From contig JAPPKR010000104.1 of NCBI GenBank assembly GCA_028819835.1, forward strand, positions 1 through 6,712: a stretch of DNA of 6,712 bases, written 5' to 3'. The stretch comes from a bacterium. Lineage in GTDB: Bacteria > Actinomycetota > Acidimicrobiia > UBA5794 > ZC4RG35. The notes beneath the pieces were generated by a model. The model was not told the origin of the DNA and made no database searches. It saw only the letters and a list, made by a program, of their open reading frames with translations. The position numbers and the translations under genes are program-made. Each line of letters starts with the position of its first letter. Position 1 is the first letter of the stretch. Shown here one piece after another: positions 1 through 6,712 of the stretch.

Positions 1-221
1 GCATCGTGCAGGCCTCGAGCCGGGAGGGCGACTGGGTGCTGGACTTCTTCGCGGGCAGCGGCACCACCGGGGCGGTCGCCTCGAAGCTCGGCCGCCGCTT
101 CATCCTGGTGGACAACAACCCCGAGGCGGTGGCGGTGATGCGCCGTCGCCTCACCGTCGGGACAACCCCGATCTCCTTCGTGGAGACTTCGGGAGAACGA
201 GTCGAGGCCCTGGGCGCCTAG
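1..221 (+). CDS. DNA methyltransferase (N4/N6 amino type), C-terminal end, partial
   Basis: The gene enters from the left; the frame is open from the first full codon (Ile at 3-5) to a TAG at 219-221, about 72 visible residues. The visible part reads DFFAGSGTT, the S-adenosylmethionine-binding motif I of amino-methyltransferases, followed by a strand ending in VDNNPEAV, where an acidic residue usually contacts the cofactor ribose. Motif I close to the C-terminus, preceded by a helix like IVQASSREGD, fits the N6-adenine/N4-cytosine methylase order in which the catalytic (D/S)PP(Y/W) motif comes first; that motif would lie outside the window, so target base and specificity cannot be told. The GTG at 6-8 is in frame but is not a likely start, because it would leave only a cofactor-binding fragment. 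The gene ends 26 nt before the stop of the convergent HNH gene. It could be a solitary methylase or part of a restriction-modification system. Confidence 0.85.
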   Translation, partial: IVQASSREGDWVLDFFAGSGTTGAVASKLGRRFILVDNNPEAVAVMRRRLTVGTTPISFVETSGERVEALGA

Positions 222-247
222 AGATCTCACCCTGATCCCCTTGTGTG

Positions 248-1495
248 CTATTCCCTTAGCGGGGACAGAGCGCCGCCTTTCCTTTGTTTGGCCGGGTGTC
301 GTGCTGGGCGGCGTTGCCGGCGCCGATAGCTCGGGCGGGTAGGGGGTGTCCGTTTGATGGGTGGAGGGCGTAGTCGGTAGGCGCCGGTGGTGGTTTGTAC
401 AACCTGCCAGTCCCGGTCATGGACGTTGTGGTGGCAGCGGGAGCAGAGCAAACACATGTTGTCCAGGTTGGTGGGGCCTCCGTCCTGCCAGTGGATTATG
501 TGATGCGACTGACACCATGCCGCCTTGGCGCCGCATCCGATGCAGGCCCCGTCGCGGGCGATGAGAGCGGCGCGTTGGGTGGGGCTGGCCTTCCGACGGG
601 CCATGCCCAGGTCCATCGGCACCGAGGGCCCGCGGAAGATGGCGGGGAGGACCTGCGCATCACAGGCCAGCCGTCGCAGTTCCCCCGCCGGGATGGGAGT
701 GCCGTTCTCCAAACGAGCATTCCCCAGTCGTTGGCTCACCACGTCGTAGTCAGCGATCACCAACAGTTTCACGTCCTGGGAGGCTCCGTCTTTGTCCCCG
801 CCTGGACGGGTGAGCAACAAGGCAAGGGCATCGGCCATTCTCTGGGCGGCCGTCGCCCGGTTCTGGGGGTCTTCTTCCTGCCAGAGTTCGTTCATCTTCT
901 TCGACAACGCCGTCTCGATCCGCGCTCCTGTGATCGGGTCGAACCGACCGTACAGAACGGTCATACCATCGTCTTGGTCGGTGCGGATCCTGGCGAACCT
1001 CCGCGACCGTTGATGCTCCAACTTCGAGACCCCGTCGTCCTCGGAGCGTCGCTGTTCGTGTTTGCGGACCGTGGCTCCGAACTTGTCCGGAGACTGGCTG
1101 CGGGCGTCGTCCAACAACTCCTTTTCGTCGATCGTGCCCCGCTGGTTGGCGTTGGCCAGTATCCGTGCGTTGTCATAAGAGATGTCCCCCTCCCGTAGGC
1201 CCTTCGACGTCTCGGGCAGTTTCTCGAGTTCCCGGGCGGTTTCCACTTCCGAGCGTGCCCGACGGCGGGGCTTCTTGCCCCTCTCCCGCAACTCGTTCTC
1301 GGTCAGTTCGATACCCGCCCGACGTTGCAACTCGGCCAGTGCCTCGGCGCGGACCCCCGCCAGTTGGTTCTCTCCCCGGATCGTGGACTGCACCCGATCC
1401 CGAAGTTCTGTCACCGTTGCTTCACTCACCGGAACGGTGGGCGCCAACACCCTCGCCAGGTTGGCCAACTGCCGGTTCATCATTGTCGTGTTCAT
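248..1495 (-). CDS. HNH endonuclease of the DUF222 (13E12 repeat) family
   Basis: A 415-residue protein. Residues 177-208 (DGMTVLYGRFDPITGARIE and on), 214-228 (AAQRMADALALLL) and 271-287 (GELRRLACDAQVLPAIF) match the conserved blocks of DUF222. A C-terminal HNH nuclease domain spans about 306-364: a Cys pair C318/C321, HHIIHW at 331-336, Asn343/Asn346, then CSRCHHNVH at 351-359. The histidines and Asn would form the beta-beta-alpha metal site and the four cysteines a structural zinc site. The tail after 375 is very basic and proline-rich, likely DNA-binding or disordered. The frame is open upstream to 1756, but that extension is glycine/tryptophan-rich and unlike the family, so the ATG at 1495 is chosen; no Shine-Dalgarno is seen and a -10-like box lies 7 nt upstream. 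ATGs at 1483 and 1480 are alternatives. GC at third positions is 46/60 in the first 60 codons, lower than in the right-hand operon. The family is known to cut DNA; the target here is unknown. Confidence 0.92.
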   Translation of the reverse strand: MNTTMMNRQLANLARVLAPTVPVSEATVTELRDRVQSTIRGENQLAGVRAEALAELQRRAGIELTENELRERGKKPRRRARSEVETARELEKLPETSKGLREGDISYDNARILANANQRGTIDEKELLDDARSQSPDKFGATVRKHEQRRSEDDGVSKLEHQRSRRFARIRTDQDDGMTVLYGRFDPITGARIETALSKKMNELWQEEDPQNRATAAQRMADALALLLTRPGGDKDGASQDVKLLVIADYDVVSQRLGNARLENGTPIPAGELRRLACDAQVLPAIFRGPSVPMDLGMARRKASPTQRAALIARDGACIGCGAKAAWCQSHHIIHWQDGGPTNLDNMCLLCSRCHHNVHDRDWQVVQTTTGAYRLRPPPIKRTPPTRPSYRRRQRRPARHPAKQRKGGALSPLRE

Positions 1496-1502
1496 AGCAA
1501 AC

Positions 1503-1508
1503 AGTATG
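1503..1508 (-). promoter_or_regulatory. Putative -10 box for the HNH gene (leaderless)
   Basis: Read on the - strand, CATACT (4/6 to TATAAT) ends 7 nt before the ATG at 1495. The overlapping TACTGT (1501-1506) fits the actinobacterial TANNNT form with a 5-nt gap. Either would place the transcript start at or next to the A of the ATG. No purine-rich ribosome site is present just upstream. No clear -35 box is seen. Confidence 0.4.
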
Positions 1509-1512
1509 CCGA

Positions 1513-1534
1513 AGGGGTGTGACAAAACACCTCT
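1513..1534. repeat. Inverted repeat upstream of the HNH gene, possible operator
   Basis: The core GGTGT (1516-1520) and ACACC (1527-1531) are perfect inverted copies around a 6-nt centre. Pairing extends outward by G-T, G-C and A-T to 1513 and 1534. It lies directly upstream of the -10-like box of the HNH gene, where a repressor could block RNA polymerase. A related element with the same ends lies at 1550-1564. A regulatory role is inferred. Confidence 0.35.
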
Positions 1535-1549
1535 ACATAACACGAAGTT

Positions 1550-1564
1550 GGTAAAACAAACACC
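1550..1564. repeat. Second GGT...ACACC element, imperfect inverted repeat
   Basis: The 15-mer GGTAAAACAAACACC resembles the 16-mer at 1516-1531 (GGTGTGACAAAACACC): both begin GGT, contain ACAAA and end ACACC. Only the outer GGT/ACC pair symmetrically here. The centres are about 33 bp apart, roughly three helical turns, as expected if one protein bound both on the same DNA face. It may also be chance in an A- and C-rich stretch. Confidence 0.25.
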
Positions 1565-1702
1565 AAAAGGCGTAACCCCGAACGAAGCGGCCCCACCCCC
1601 CACCGGCGCAGACCAAGCAGAACTGTCACGAAAACCGCCAGACCAAAGTTCCCTACCACCGGGGCAGTCGGCCCAACCCCAAACGCCCACACCCACCCGA
1701 AA

Positions 1703-1721
1703 ACCCGCGAAAAACGCGGGT
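1703..1721 (-). other. Perfect 7-bp hairpin, weak terminator candidate on the - strand
   Basis: ACCCGCG (1703-1709) and CGCGGGT (1715-1721) pair perfectly around a loop of five A (five T on the - strand). On the - strand the stem is followed by TTTC, a short T-run, so it could be a weak factor-independent terminator for transcripts moving left towards the HNH gene. On the + strand it is followed by C-rich sequence and would not terminate. No gene upstream on the - strand needs it, so its role is open. Confidence 0.35.
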
Positions 1722-1825
1722 CCCCCTTCGGGCCTCCCTCCCCCACCACCACCCATCCAGGGTCGAACCTGCCCGGACAGCCCGGAGCGAGGGCCGTTGA
1801 GCAGATCGGGTCTGATCCTTCGATG

Positions 1826-1852
1826 CGGTCCGGACGACGTCGGAACGGACCG
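1826..1852. repeat. Perfect 7-bp inverted repeat CGGTCCG/CGGACCG
   Basis: CGGTCCG (1826-1832) and CGGACCG (1846-1852) flank a 13-nt loop that itself contains the palindrome GACGTC (1836-1841). An alternative inner stem CCG/CGG is possible. It is not followed by a T-run on either strand, so it is not a simple terminator. It could be a protein site or an RNA structural element; function is not known. Confidence 0.35.
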
Positions 1853-2072
1853 TCTCAGTGCTTGGCTCCTACCAATATGAAACGCCCCTGCGACATTTTC
1901 AACCCCCTACCCCACATTTTGTTCGCAATCTCCGGCACAGCCCATCCTTGGATCAACCTCAAAGGGGCAACCTGGACGAGTGCCGGAGCGTCCTCCTTCC
2001 CTCCCTGCCCCACACCCAAGACCACGCGGCTCAAAACCCCAGGAACAGTCGCACCAACCCCGCGCCAGGACA

Positions 2073-2082
2073 GGCTATAGCC
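2073..2082. repeat. 10-bp perfect palindrome GGCTATAGCC
   Basis: A perfect palindrome 22 bp upstream of the putative -10 box of the ABC/E1 operon, close to where the -35 contact would fall. Its centre CTATAG also resembles a -10 box on either strand. An operator or an alternative promoter are both possible; neither is proven. Confidence 0.3.
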
Positions 2083-2104
2083 CAAGCTCCGCGCGGCTGC
2101 CGGG

Positions 2105-2110
2105 TAGCCT
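2105..2110 (+). promoter_or_regulatory. Putative -10 box of the ABC/E1 operon (leaderless)
   Basis: TAGCCT fits TANNNT and is followed by 7 nt (ATTCCCA) and then the ATG at 2118. The bases before the ATG are not purine-rich, so no ribosome site competes with a leaderless reading. The arrangement closely resembles that before the ATG at 6684 (TACCAT, 7 nt, ATG, both with CCCAATG at the start codon). No good -35 match is visible at 16-18 nt spacing. Confidence 0.42.
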
Positions 2111-2117
2111 ATTCCCA

Positions 2118-3044
2118 ATGGTCGAGTCGCTTGTGGTCGGACGGGGGTTGAGCAAGAAGTTCGGAGACTTCACTGCGGTCGACGACATCGACTTCGACAT
2201 CTATCCCGGCGAGGCCTTCGGCTTCCTCGGACCCAACGGGGCTGGCAAGAGTTCCACCATGCGGATGATCGGGGCCGTCTCCCCCGCCACCTCCGGGCGC
2301 CTGTCGGTGCTGGGGATGGACCCCCGCACCGAGGGGATCAAGATCCGGGGACGGCTGGGCGTCGTCCCCCAGGAGGACAACCTGGACCGGGAACTCTCGG
2401 TGTACGAGAACCTCCTCACCCACGGACGCTACTTCCACATGAAAAAGGCCGAGATCGACCTCCGGATCGACGAACTGCTCGAATTCGTGCAGCTTTCGGA
2501 GCGCCGTGACGACCGGGTGGATCTCCTGTCGGGGGGCATGAAGCGTCGGCTGATCATCGCCCGCGGCCTGATCAACGAGCCCGAGTTGGTGATCCTCGAC
2601 GAACCCACCACCGGCCTCGACCCCCAGGCTCGGCACGTGGTGTGGGATCGTCTCTACCAGCTCAAGCGGGAGGGGGTGACCCTGATCATCACCACCCACT
2701 ACATGGACGAGGCCGAACAACTCTGCGACCGGCTGGTGGTGATGGACAAGGGTCGGATAGTCGCCGAGGGATCACCCCGGGAACTCCTCGAGCGCTACTC
2801 CACCCGGGACGTGCTGGAGATGCGCTTCGACGCCGACCAGCACCTCCAGGCAATGCCCGTCATCGAGGAGGTCGCCGAACGCACCGAGGAACTCCCCGAC
2901 AGGGTGATGATCTACACCCACAACGCCGACGAGGTCGCCGCCTACCTGGCCCGGCGGGACATACACCCCATCTCCACCCTGATCCGCCGCTCCACCCTCG
3001 AGGACGTCTTCCTGCGGCTCACCGGCCGCCAACTCATCGAATGA
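2118..3044 (+). CDS. ABC-2 type exporter, ATP-binding subunit (NodI/DrrA-like)
   Basis: A 308-residue cytoplasmic ATPase that would drive export through the two membrane proteins encoded next. All nucleotide-site motifs are intact: Walker A GPNGAGKSS at 38-46 (Lys44), Q-loop Gln85 in VVPQEDNLD, signature LSGGM at 137-141, Walker B LVILDEP at 157-163 (Asp161, catalytic Glu162), D-loop GLD at 166-168 and switch His194. After residue 220 comes the extra C-terminal domain of the exporter group, ending in STLEDVFLRLTGR (292-304), a hallmark of NodI, DrrA and related drug, lipid or lipo-oligosaccharide exporters. The length is normal for the family. The open frame runs upstream to an ATG at 1980, but family similarity begins a few residues after the ATG at 2118 and a -10-like box ends 7 nt before it, so that start is chosen. 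The stop TGA overlaps the ATG of the next gene. Substrate cannot be told from this subunit. Confidence 0.96.
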   Translation: MVESLVVGRGLSKKFGDFTAVDDIDFDIYPGEAFGFLGPNGAGKSSTMRMIGAVSPATSGRLSVLGMDPRTEGIKIRGRLGVVPQEDNLDRELSVYENLLTHGRYFHMKKAEIDLRIDELLEFVQLSERRDDRVDLLSGGMKRRLIIARGLINEPELVILDEPTTGLDPQARHVVWDRLYQLKREGVTLIITTHYMDEAEQLCDRLVVMDKGRIVAEGSPRELLERYSTRDVLEMRFDADQHLQAMPVIEEVAERTEELPDRVMIYTHNADEVAAYLARRDIHPISTLIRRSTLEDVFLRLTGRQLIE

Positions 3045-3817
3045 CCACTCCCCGGGCGTTTTTGATCGTCGAGTCGGAGTGGCGCTACTACAAACGCACC
3101 TGGCGGGGCACCGTCATAACCACGTGGCTGCGTCCCATCCTGTTTCTCCTGGCCATGGGAGTGGGCCTCGGCACCCTGATCGACCGGACCGCCGACCAGG
3201 CGCTGGGAGGCGCGGGCTACCTGGCCTTCCTCGCTCCGGGCCTGATGGCCGCCTCCGCCATGCAGACCGCCATCACCGACTCCTCCTGGCCGGTGCGCAC
3301 CGGCATCAAATGGCGCAAGCACTTCTGGGCGCAGATATCCACTCCCGTCACCCCCGACGACATCCTGAACGGGCTGATGATCTGGGTGTTCATCAGGCTG
3401 GTGTTCGTCTCGACCGCCTTCGCGGTGGTGATCTGGGCATTCGGCGCCGCTCCCCTGGACAGGGGCCTGACCGCGGTGCCGGCCGCGGTGCTGTGCGGGA
3501 TGGCCTTCGCCTCCCCCATGGCCTTCCTGGCCTGCTGGTTCAAGGAGGACTCCACCATGATCGCCCTGTTCCGCTTCAGCCTCATCCCGCTGTTCCTCTT
3601 CTCGGGCGCCTTCTTCCCCATCGACCGCCTCCCCGACTTCCTCGAGCCCCTGGCGCTGGTCAGCCCCGTGTGGCACGGCGTCGACCTGTGCCGGTCGATC
3701 ACCCTGGGAACGCCTCTCACCCTGTCGCTCTGGGTGGAGGTCGGCTACCTCTTGGCGGTCACCGTCGTGGGTTGGTGGGCGGCCATCCGCCAGCTCAGAA
3801 AGACGCTCAACCTGTGA
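3041..3817 (+). CDS. ABC-2 type transporter permease (NodJ-like), first subunit
   Basis: A 258-residue integral membrane protein with about six hydrophobic spans (roughly 24-44, 60-78, 109-134, 143-165, 175-192, 230-249). It has the family features: an N-terminal basic helix (YYKRTWRG) before span 1, MGVGLG at 39-44, FLAPGLMAASAM at 63-74 and PLFLFSGAFFPI at 183-194 followed by P-DFLEPLALVSPVWHG. Compared with the second permease it has diverged in the cytoplasmic loop: STP is kept (100-102), but the usual GE-I-W motif is NGLMIW here, so the two halves probably form an asymmetric heterodimer. The start ATG overlaps the ATPase stop by 4 nt (ATGA at 3041-3044), and the stop overlaps the GTG start of the next gene. 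No Shine-Dalgarno is seen, which suggests translational coupling. It should pair with the preceding ATPase to export an unknown substrate. Confidence 0.93.
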   Translation: MTTPRAFLIVESEWRYYKRTWRGTVITTWLRPILFLLAMGVGLGTLIDRTADQALGGAGYLAFLAPGLMAASAMQTAITDSSWPVRTGIKWRKHFWAQISTPVTPDDILNGLMIWVFIRLVFVSTAFAVVIWAFGAAPLDRGLTAVPAAVLCGMAFASPMAFLACWFKEDSTMIALFRFSLIPLFLFSGAFFPIDRLPDFLEPLALVSPVWHGVDLCRSITLGTPLTLSLWVEVGYLLAVTVVGWWAAIRQLRKTLNL

Positions 3818-4616
3818 GTGTGCTCCTGGCCAGATGGCTCCCGCCCCAGTCCCGCCCCACCCGGGGAGCGGGCCGGCTCATCCAGCGGAACCTGCTGGTC
3901 TACAAGCGCATCTGGCTGGTGATTATCGCCGGATTCTGCGAACCGGTGTTCTACCTCCTGGGGGTGGGCGTGGGCCTGGGCGAGTTCGTGGGGGAGGTCA
4001 CCACCGAGGGAGGGGTCTCCCTGAGCTACGCCGCCTTCGTGGCGCCGGGGCTGCTGGCGGCCTCCGCCATGAACGGGGCCATCATCGAGTCCACCTTCCC
4101 GATCTTCTTCAAGCTTCACTACAACCGCACCTACGACGCGGTGCTGTCCACCCCCATGCGGGTGGCCGACATCGCGGTGGGGGAGATCCTCTGGTCACAG
4201 CTGCGGGCCGCCATCTACGCCTGCGGGTTCCTGGTGCTGATGTACATCGTGGGGCTCACCGACACCCTCTGGGCGGTGGTGGCGATCCTCGGCGCCCTGC
4301 TGGTGGGGTTCACCTTCTCCGCCGCCGGTTTCGCGGCGGTGACCTTCATGCGCACCTGGCACGACTTCGACATGATCCAGTTGGTGATCCTGCCCCTCTT
4401 CCTTTTCTCGGGAACTTTCTATCCTCTGAGCGTGTACCCCTCCTTCCTCCAACCCATCATGCAGATCTCTCCCCTATATCACGGAACGGAGCTGTTGAGG
4501 GCCTTCACCCTGGGAAGCTTCGACTGGACCCTCCTCGCTCACGCCGGGGTGCTGGTGGGCGTGGGACTGGTGGGCCTGGCGATCACCTCCCGCCGACTCG
4601 GCCGGACCCTCCTGAA

Positions 4617-4620
<4 letters not shown>
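3814..4620 (+). CDS. ABC-2 type transporter permease (NodJ-like), second subunit
   Basis: A 268-residue membrane protein, closer to the NodJ consensus than its neighbour. After a 20-residue Pro/Arg-rich head it shows RNLLVYKRIW (25-34), EPVFYLLGVGVGLG (43-56), YAAFVAPGLLAASAM (72-86), the coupling-helix region ESTFPIFFKLHYNRTYDAVLSTP starting at 92, GEILW at 123-127 and PLFLFSGTFYPL at 194-205. About six spans are predicted. NodJ-family members export lipo-oligosaccharides with NodI in rhizobia; relatives move drugs or lipids, so the substrate here is open. The GTG at 3814 is chosen because it gives a GTGA overlap with the previous stop, matching the other junctions; the GTG at 3820 is an alternative. 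The stop overlaps the ATG of the E1 alpha gene. Confidence 0.94.
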
Positions 4621-5674
<1,054 letters not shown>

Positions 5675-5678
<4 letters not shown>

Positions 5679-6652
5679 GGGAACTCACCTACATCGCGGC
5701 GATCTCCGAAGCCATTTCCCACGAGATGGAGAGGGACCCCGACGTGCTGGTGCTGGGCGAGGACGTGGGGGGCGACTTCGGGGGGGCCTTCAAGGTGACC
5801 AAGGGCCTGGCCGCCCGCTTCGGAGACCGGCGGGTGCTCAACACCCCGCTCGCCGAGCAGTCCTTCATAGGCATGGCCAACGGGATGGCGTTGATGGGCC
5901 TCCGACCCATCGTCGAGGTGCAGTTCGCCGACTTCATCTCCACCGGCTTCGACTCGATCGTCCAGTCCGCCGCCACCATCCACTACCGGTTCGGCGGGAA
6001 GGTCCCCTGGGTGATCCGGGCTCCCTCGGACGGAGGGATCCGCTCGGGGCCGTTCCACAGCCAGAACCCCGAGGCCTGGTTCGTCCACACCCCCGGACTG
6101 AAGGTGGTGGCGCCCTCCAACCCCGCCGACGCCAAGGGCCTATTGTGCTCGGCGGTGCGAGACCCCAACCCGGTGATCTACTTCGAGGCCAAGCCCCTCT
6201 ACCGGTCCATGCGGGGACCGGTGCCCGAGGGCGAGCACCTGGTGCCCATCGGGGAGGCCGCGGTGGTCCGCCCGGGGACCGATCTCACCGTGGTGGCCTA
6301 CGGGGCACAGGTCTCCCAGGCGCTGGCGGCGGCCACAGACCTGGCCGCCGAAGGGATCGAGGCCGAGGTGGTGGACCTGCGGTCCCTCAAGCCCCTCGAC
6401 TTCGAGACCGTGGCGAAGAGCGTCACCCGGACCTCGCGGGCCCTGGTGGTGCATTCGGCCAACCGCCTGGCAGGCGTCGGCGCCGAGGTCTCGGCGCGGA
6501 TTTCCGAGGAGTGCTTCGAGTGGCTGGACGCTCCGGTCACCCGCCTGGGCGGGCTCGACGTCCCCGTCCCCTTCAGCCCTCCCCTCGAGGACGCCTACCG
6601 GCCCGACGCGCACAAGATAGCCGCCGCCGCCCGGCGCCTGGCCGCTTACTAG
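5675..6652 (+). CDS. 2-oxoacid dehydrogenase E1 component, beta subunit
   Basis: A 325-residue partner of the preceding alpha subunit; together they normally form an alpha2beta2 E1. Typical blocks are LGEDVGGDFGGAFKVTKGL at 27-45, NTPLAEQSFIGMANGMAL at 56-73 (Glu61 is the residue expected to activate the thiamine ring), EVQFADFI at 81-88, an active-site histidine in PFHSQNPEAWF (His128), GLKVVAPS at 141-148, and the C-terminal transketolase domain with VVDLRSLKPLD at 232-242. The length matches the family. One oddity is LVVHSANRLAGVGAE at 257-271, where most relatives have Glu in place of Ser261 (HEA/VEGG). The start is the ATG in ATGA at 5675-5678, overlapping the alpha stop; a GGAT about 8 nt upstream is at best a weak ribosome site. 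The gene ends with TAG and the next start lies 31 nt further on, so this closes the overlapping series. Confidence 0.96.
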
Positions 6653-6670
6653 AGACTGCCCTCTCCGTCC

Positions 6671-6676
6671 TACCAT
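6671..6676 (+). promoter_or_regulatory. Putative -10 box before the last gene (leaderless)
   Basis: TACCAT fits TANNNT, followed by 7 nt (ACGCCCA) and the ATG at 6684. The spacing and the CCCAATG at the start codon are the same as upstream of the ABC ATPase gene. This suggests that the next gene has its own promoter although it lies only 31 nt after the E1 beta stop. No convincing -35 box is present. Confidence 0.38.
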
Positions 6677-6683
6677 ACGCCCA

Positions 6684-6712
6684 ATGCCCAGTTCTGTCAT
6701 CGGCGCCTCGGT
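6684..6712 (+). CDS. Probable start of a further gene, cut by the window edge
   Basis: An ATG at 6684 opens a frame reading MPSSVIGAS that stays open to the window end. Only nine full codons are visible, too few to name a product. The first residues do not look like the usual MPxLGExV lipoyl-domain opening of a dehydrogenase E2, so an E2 here is not supported, though not excluded. The call rests on the same strand, short gap and the -10-like box 7 nt upstream. Confidence 0.4.

Larger units (their letters stand above)
1496..2117. other. Divergent intergenic region, no gene supported
   Basis: This stretch separates the leftward HNH gene from the rightward ABC/E1 operon. Open frames exist on both strands, but their products are low-complexity (Gly/Trp/Phe-rich on the - strand, Pro/Arg-rich on the +) and match no family I recognise. 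Between 1561 and 1720 the + strand has only 7 T in 160 bases, so it is a biased, A- and C-rich strand. Other small elements are a 7-bp direct repeat GCCCGGA (1771-1777 and 1780-1786) and two ACATTTT copies 21 bp apart (1893-1899, 1914-1920). No tRNA, CRISPR array or insertion-sequence ends were found. It may hold promoters for both flanking units, an untranslated RNA, or the remains of an insertion. Confidence 0.6.

Noticed and set aside
1496..1756. An 87-residue N-terminal extension of the HNH nuclease frame
   Set aside because: The extension is Gly/Trp/Phe-rich low-complexity sequence unlike DUF222 proteins, and it only reflects the T-poor + strand, which lacks - strand stop codons. The ATG at 1495 has a -10-like box 7 nt upstream.
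1757..1775. A tRNA T-arm look-alike on the - strand (CAGGTTCGACCCTG)
   Set aside because: The stem does not pair in the 5-bp/7-nt tRNA form, and no matching acceptor, anticodon arm or CCA could be found around it.
1980..2117. A 46-residue N-terminal extension of the ABC ATPase from the ATG at 1980
   Set aside because: ATPase family similarity begins only after 2118; the upstream part is Pro/Arg/Ser-rich and would include the putative promoter.
248..2117. A classical insertion sequence around the HNH gene
   Set aside because: No terminal inverted repeats or target-site duplications were found by eye and there is no transposase; only compositional hints remain.
1823..2118. Small open frames of 85-97 residues on both strands in the intergenic region
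   Set aside because: No recognisable domain, no ribosome site, mutually overlapping, and Pro/Arg-rich content typical of chance frames in GC-rich DNA.

Overview
The window is GC-rich DNA, most likely from a high-GC actinobacterium. An Acidimicrobiia-like lineage is possible, but this is inferred from gene families and sequence style, with no marker gene seen. Supporting signs are an HNH/DUF222 (13E12-type) endonuclease, third codon positions that are almost all G or C in the main operon, and -10-like boxes sitting only about 7 nt upstream of start codons, as in actinobacterial leaderless mRNAs.

Left part (1-1495): the C-terminal end of a DNA methyltransferase runs in from the left on the + strand. 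It meets, tail to tail and 26 nt apart, an HNH/DUF222 endonuclease gene on the - strand. The nuclease gene has weaker GC bias at third codon positions than the operon to its right, so it may have been acquired.

Middle (1496-2117): about 620 nt with no convincing gene lie between the divergent nuclease gene and the right-hand operon. The half near the nuclease is strikingly poor in T on the + strand. The region holds two related inverted repeats near the nuclease start, two perfect 7-bp hairpins, and promoter-like boxes at each edge.

Right part (2118-6652): five + strand genes form one tight operon, and every junction is a 4-nt stop/start overlap (ATGA or GTGA). The first three encode a NodI/NodJ-type ABC-2 exporter: one ATPase and two different membrane subunits. 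The last two encode the alpha and beta subunits of a thiamine-diphosphate 2-oxoacid dehydrogenase (E1 of the pyruvate/branched-chain/acetoin dehydrogenase family). The overlaps imply joint expression of an exporter and an acyl-generating E1 enzyme. Whether they share a pathway is not shown by the sequence. No E2 or E3 gene is seen in the window.

Right edge (6653-6712): a short gap carries another -10-like box and then the probable start of a further + strand gene, cut off by the window.
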